Shown: positions 60,649 to 64,000 of the stretch, in pieces
Layout: each line of letters begins with the position of its first letter
Numbering within the stretch: position 1 is the first letter of the stretch
Assembly: GCA_046348585.1 (NCBI GenBank)
Contig: JAXMDZ010000004.1
Coordinates: forward strand, 124,001-188,000
Direction of reading: 5' to 3'
DNA length: 64,000 nt
From: JADZAI01 sp046348585
GTDB lineage: Bacteria > Pseudomonadota > Alphaproteobacteria > Micropepsales > Micropepsaceae
Made by a program: the position numbers and the translations under genes
Notes under the pieces: model-generated
Database searches by the model: none
The model's input: only the letters and a program-made list of their open reading frames with translations
What the model was told of the DNA's origin: nothing

Positions 60649-60670
60649 GGAATTATGTCCGGTATCGGGT

Positions 60671-60732
60671 GAAGCCCCCTCCGCCCCCTGTCGGGGGCAC
60701 CTCCCCCGTGAACGGGGGAGGAAAGGGGCTTC
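60671..60732. repeat. Palindromic repeat copy B1
   Basis: This 62-base element is bounded by GAAGCCCC (60671-60678) and GGGGCTTC (60725-60732), enclosing CCCCCTGTCGGGGG and CCTCCCCCGTGAACGGGGGAGG hairpins, so it could fold into a cross-like structure. It shares its core with copies A, B2, B3 and B4. Confidence 0.8.
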
Positions 60733-60742
60733 GGTATTTCTC

Positions 60743-60799
60743 TCCCCTCTCCGCTCCCTGACGGGGGCACCTCCCCGAGAACGGGGGAGGAAAGGGGGT
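60743..60799. repeat. Palindromic repeat copy B2
   Basis: This copy lies in the same orientation as B1, with CCCCTCTCCGCTCCCTGACG, GGGGGCACCTCCCCGAGAAC and GGGGGAGGAAAGGGGG segments. Its hairpin is imperfect (CTCCCC versus CGGGGGAG). Confidence 0.75.
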
Positions 60800-60860
60800 G
60801 GGGAAAAATGGTGGGGTGCAACGACGGGTCGGTTGCCTGTGGCGGCCAAGGATGGCTCGC

Positions 60861-60907
60861 TTTCCTCCCCCGCTTGCGGGGGAGGAAAGCGTAGCGACGG
60901 AGGGGGC
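60861..60907. repeat. Palindromic repeat copy B3, inverted
   Basis: TTTCCTCCCCCGCTTGCGGG continues as GGGAGGAAAGCGTAGCGACG and GAGGGGGC. It is in the opposite orientation to B1, B2 and B4, and its tail (GGAGGGGGC) immediately precedes the GTG of the DUF559 gene. Confidence 0.8.
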
Positions 60908-61288
60908 GTGCGGGACGGCCAGCATCGGTCGCGGACACTCGCGAAAGGGCTACGGCGCGCATTGACCGAGGCCGAGCTGATCCTGTGGTCGCGGCTGCGT
61001 AAGCGCGAGCGGCCGGGGGCGCTGTTCCGGCGGCAGCATCCCATCGGCCCCTATGTCGCCGACTTCGCCTGCATCGCCGCACGTTTGGTGATCGAACTCG
61101 ACGGTGCGACTCACGGATCGGACGCCGAATTGGCACATGACGCGCGGCGCGACGCTTTTCTGGCGGCGCGGGGCTGGCGCGTGATGCGCTTTGCCAATGA
61201 CGAGGTCTACCGGGCGCTCGGCGCGGTGCTGGATGCAATCGCGGCGGCCATTGACGAGCGGCGCGCAGCGGCGACGGCGCGCCGATAG
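60908..61288 (+). CDS. DUF559 domain-containing putative endonuclease
   Basis: DUF559 proteins have a Vsr-like PD-(D/E)XK nuclease fold and are found next to mobile or repeat DNA. The 126-residue product has LTEAELILWSRLRKRERPGA, FRRQHPIGPYVADFACIAA and RLVIELDGATHG with the catalytic-type IELDG, then RRDAFLAARGWRVMRFANDE. The GTG at 60908 is chosen because GGAGGGGG ends just before it; the longer frame from 60833 would translate the repeat. Palindromic repeats flank it on both sides in opposite orientation. Confidence 0.85.
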   Translation: MRDGQHRSRTLAKGLRRALTEAELILWSRLRKRERPGALFRRQHPIGPYVADFACIAARLVIELDGATHGSDAELAHDARRDAFLAARGWRVMRFANDEVYRALGAVLDAIAAAIDERRAAATARR

Positions 61289-61290
61289 CG

Positions 61291-61346
61291 GTAAGCCCCC
61301 TCCGCCCCTTCGGGGCACCTCCCCCGTGAACGGGGGAGGAAAGCAG
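61291..61346. repeat. Palindromic repeat copy B4
   Basis: TAAGCCCCCTCCGCCCCTTC continues as GGGGCACCTCCCCCGTGAAC and GGGGGAGGAAAGCAGG. It starts two bases after the DUF559 stop and is opposite in orientation to B3. Confidence 0.8.
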
Positions 61347-61375
61347 GGGTGCGACTTTTTTCGGGCGAGGGTGCG

Positions 61376-61699
61376 ATGGGCGGCAAGGCGAAGCGGCGCG
61401 TGGGGGCCGTGGCGGACTGGGCGATGGCGGACGAACCCGACTGGGAGGCGATCCGCCGCGACTATCAGGCGACGATGGCGAGCGCGCACGAGATCGCGCG
61501 GCGGCACGGCGTGACGGCGCAGGGCATCGCCAACAAGGCGCGGGTGTTCGGCTGGGTGCGGCTCGCCGGGCGCGAGCAGGCGGTGATCGGCATGGAGGAC
61601 GCGGTGCTCGACATGGCCCGCATCATCCAGCGGGCGATCGCCAGCCTGACCCGGCGCGGGCGCACGCTGATGGCGCGGGCCGAAACGCCTCGCCCCTAG
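61376..61699 (+). CDS. Small helix-turn-helix protein, terminase-small-subunit-like
   Basis: The 107-residue product contains DEPDWEAIRRDYQATMASAH followed by a helix-turn-helix (EIARRHGVTAQGIANKARVF) and an Arg-rich tail. This DW..I..DY...EIARRHGV pattern is typical of small phage terminase or DNA-packaging regulators. Its place just before a GTA tail gene, 15 bases away, supports a phage-like origin. ATG 61376 is preferred to GTG 61349. Confidence 0.65.
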   Translation: MGGKAKRRVGAVADWAMADEPDWEAIRRDYQATMASAHEIARRHGVTAQGIANKARVFGWVRLAGREQAVIGMEDAVLDMARIIQRAIASLTRRGRTLMARAETPRP

Positions 61700-61714
61700 A
61701 TCGGGATGTCTTCA

Positions 61715-64000
61715 TGGCGACACTGGTTCTCGGCCTCGCCGGTCAGGCGGCGGGCAACGCCCTGCTGCCGGCGGGGATCACGCTGTTCGGCCAGACGATC
61801 ACCGGCGCGGCGATCGGCGGGGCGATCGGCGCCTATGCCGGGGCGCAGGTCGACGCGCTGTTGCGCGGCAGCGCCAGCGTCGAAGGTCCGCGCCTGAAGG
61901 AATTGCAGGTCCAGGCCTCGACGCCGGGCGCGCCGATCCCGCGCGTCTTCGGGACGATGCGGCTGGCCGGACAGGTGATCTGGGCGGCGCGCTTCAAGGA
62001 GACGAGCGAGCGTCACGGCGGCGGCAAGAGCGGGCCGCGCGTGACAGAATACGCCTATACCGCGAGCTTCGCGGTCGGGCTGTGCGAGGGAATCGTCGGC
62101 GGTATCGGCCGGGTCTGGGCGGACGGCAAGCCGCTGGCCCTCGACGGCGTGGTCATGCGCGTTCATCCGGGCACGGAGGAGCAGGCCGCCGATCCGCTGA
62201 TCGAGACGCTGGAGGGCGCGGACGCGCCCGCCTTTCGCGGCACCGCCTATGCGGTGTTCGAGGATCTGCCGCTGGAGCCGTTCGGCAACCGCGTGCCGCA
62301 GCTTTCGTTCGAGATCGTGCGCCCGGCGGCGGGCGAGGCCGGGGCTCTGGAGGAGACGGTCGAGGCGGTCTGCCTGATCCCCGGGTCGGGCGAGTTCGCG
62401 CTGTCGCCGGGCCGGGTGCTGCGAGACGCCGGGCGCGGGGCGTGGATCGCCGAGAACGTCAACAACCGCGCCGGCAGAAGCGACTTCGAGGCCTCGCTGG
62501 ACCAGCTGCAGGCGGCGCTGCCCCGCGTGAAGCGGGTGGCGCTGGTGGTCGCCTGGTTCGGCGACGATCTTCGCGCCGGGTCGTGCCGCATCCGCCCCGG
62601 CGTCGAGATCGCCGAGAAGCGCACCCGGCCCGTCGCCTGGGAGGTCGCGGGCGTGACGCGCGGCGCGGCCTATGTGGTGAGCGCCACCGAGGGACGTCCG
62701 AACTATGGCGGCACGCCGGACGATTCCTCGGTGATCGCCGCGATCGCCGCGCTGAAGGCGCGCGGCATGGAGGTGACGCTCTATCCCTTCATCCTGATGG
62801 ACGTGCCGCCGGGCAACGGCTTGCCCGATCCGTGGGGCGGGGCGGAGCAGGGTGCGTTCCCGTGGCGCGGGCGCATCACCTGTCACCCCGCGCCGGGGCG
62901 TCCGGGCAGTCCGGACAAGAGCGCCGCGGCGGGGGATGCGGTGGCCGCGTTCTTCGACGGCGAATGGGGGCTGGCGCGGATGATCCGCCACTATGCGGCG
63001 CTCGCCGTCGCGGCGGGCGGGGTGGATGCGTTTCTGATCGCCAGCGAGCTGCGCGGGATCACCATGATGCGCTCCGGCCCCGGCGCTTATCCGGGCGTCG
63101 CGCGGCTGAAGGCGCTGGCCGCCGAGGTGCGGGGCATTCTGGGGCCGGGGACGAAGATCTCGTATGCCGCCGACTGGACCGAGTGGCGCGGCCACGATCC
63201 GGCGGACGGGAGCGGCGACTTCCATTTCCATCTTGATCCGCTGTGGGCGGATGCGGCTGTCGATTTCGTCGGCATCGATTTCTATGCGCCGCTCGCCGAC
63301 TGGCGGGACGGAACGGATCATGCCGACTACGCGCTGAGCGCGACGGGGACGATCCACGATCCGGCATATCTGAGCGGCCAGGTCGAGGGCGGCGAGGCGT
63401 TCGACTGGTTCTATGCCTCGGACGCCGCGCGCGCGGCGCAGACGCGCACGGCCATCGCCGACGGCGCTTACGGCAAGCCCTGGGTGTTCCGCGCGAAGGA
63501 CATCCGCAATTGGTGGCTGCACGCGCATTACGACCGGCCGGGCGGGATCGAGGCGGCCTCGCCGACCGCCTGGACGCCCGAGGGCAAGCCGGTGCGCTTC
63601 ACCGAATGCGGCGTGCCGGCGGTCGACAAGGGCGCGAACCAGCCCAACGTCTTCTACGATCCGAGGTCGAGCGAGAGCGCCTATCCGCATTTCTCGTCCG
63701 GGGCGCGCGACGACCGGGCGCAGCGCAGCGCGCTGGAGGCGCTGGTCGGGCATTGGCGGGCGGCGGGCGCGAATCCCGTGTCGTCCGTGTACGGAGCGCC
63801 GATGATCGACATCGGCCGGGCCCATGTCTGGGCCTGGGATGCGCGGCCCTTCCCGGACTGGCCGCTGCGCGGCGAGGTCTGGTCGGACGGGGCGCTGTGG
63901 CGGACCGGGCACTGGCTGAACGGCCGCGCCGGGGCGGCCCCTCTGGGCGCGATGGTCCGGGAGATCTGCGCCGCCGCCGGGGTGACGGCGGTCGATGTGT
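61715..64000 (+). CDS. GTA tail baseplate/host-specificity protein ('megatron', gp15-like), truncated at the window end
   Basis: The open frame of 762 codons encodes the large gene-transfer-agent tail protein corresponding to RcGTA gp15. The N-terminal hydrophobic, glycine-rich part is followed by VQASTPGAPIPRVFGTMRLA, an FVGLCEGIVGG-like phage tail region and a TIM-barrel-like section (about residues 310-640) with GRPNYGGTPDDSSVIAAIAA, LYPFILMDVPPGNGLPDPWG and AVDFVGIDFYAPLADWRDG. GTA particles move random cell DNA between relatives. The frame is still open at base 64000. The long minus-strand frame over it is a shadow. Its usual upstream partners (gp12-gp14) are absent here. Confidence 0.92.

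Larger units (their letters stand above)
60590..60907. other. Repeat-rich region upstream of the DUF559 gene
   Basis: This 318-base gap contains a near-consensus promoter, two 14-base imperfect direct repeats (60597-60610 and 60647-60660) and three palindromic repeats, but no gene I can support. Confidence 0.7.

Noticed and set aside
60597..60660. Complete insertion sequence at the repeat island
   Set aside because: No transposase frame is present; the direct repeats are only 14 bases and imperfect, so at most a remnant is possible.
60833..60907. N-terminal extension of the DUF559 protein
   Set aside because: It would translate palindromic repeat B3 (SLSSPACGGGKRSDGGG); the GTG at 60908 with a ribosome binding site is better.
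61696..63912. A 738-codon minus-strand open frame
   Set aside because: It is antisense to the GTA tail gene, whose sequence is clearly recognisable; the minus-strand product is Arg-rich and family-less.

Overview
The window is one continuous, GC-rich (by eye about two thirds G+C) alphaproteobacterial chromosome segment, densely packed with short intergenic gaps and many 1-4 base gene overlaps. A CcrM-type GANTC DNA methyltransferase, CtrA-like sites, a GAAC-N7-GAAC SOS box, a DivJ/PleC/PdhS-type histidine kinase, an F0 ATP synthase operon containing b and b' subunits, and a gene-transfer-agent tail gene all point to Alphaproteobacteria of the Caulobacterales/Parvularculales/Rhizobiales type. 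I cannot fix the genus from the sequence.

Layout: 1-6.3 kb holds the end of gcvPB, a cytochrome P450 with an orphan propeller-like gene, and small orphan genes leading to an MgtC/DUF4010 membrane protein. 6.3-8.9 kb is the F0 operon atpI-B-E-F'-F on the minus strand. 8.9-18.5 kb carries genome-maintenance genes: smc with a DsbA-like thioredoxin gene, a DUF721 (DciA-like) gene, mutY, ccrM, rnhB and a PA0069-type radical SAM gene. 18.6-25.4 kb has a barrel OMP, a glycosyltransferase, moaB, a uracil-DNA glycosylase, a methyltransferase, a polyprenyl synthase and ispE. 25.4-32.1 kb has a TPR lipoprotein, ETF-ubiquinone oxidoreductase and glyQS. 32.3-35.4 kb has a MaoC protein, ChaC, a fatty acid hydroxylase-like protein and a porin. 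35.5-44 kb has a chemoreceptor, an acyl-CoA ligase, a crotonase, a frameshifted FAD monooxygenase and a frameshifted Na+/H+ antiporter with a cyclic-nucleotide-binding tail. 44-49 kb has a methyltransferase, a ParA/ribbon-helix-helix pair, PAS and DUF6456 genes. 49-52 kb is a sensory block: a membrane histidine kinase followed by two BLUF photoreceptor genes. 52-60.6 kb has an ornithine-decarboxylase-like enzyme, a DUF2336 gene, prfC, an NMT1-type ABC transporter operon and a DUF1254/DUF1214 pair. 60.6-64 kb is a small repeat-rich island with a DUF559 gene flanked by palindromic repeats, then a helix-turn-helix gene and the truncated GTA 'megatron' tail gene.

Most interesting signals: fourteen GANTC sites in 414 bp upstream of ccrM; an SOS box in front of the radical SAM gene; a DUF559 nuclease-like gene bracketed by inverted palindromic repeats that appear to supply its ribosome binding site; tandem BLUF genes behind a cell-cycle-type kinase; frameshifts in two neighbouring genes; and a GTA tail gene detached from its usual upstream neighbours. 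No tRNA, rRNA, CRISPR array or complete insertion sequence was recognised.
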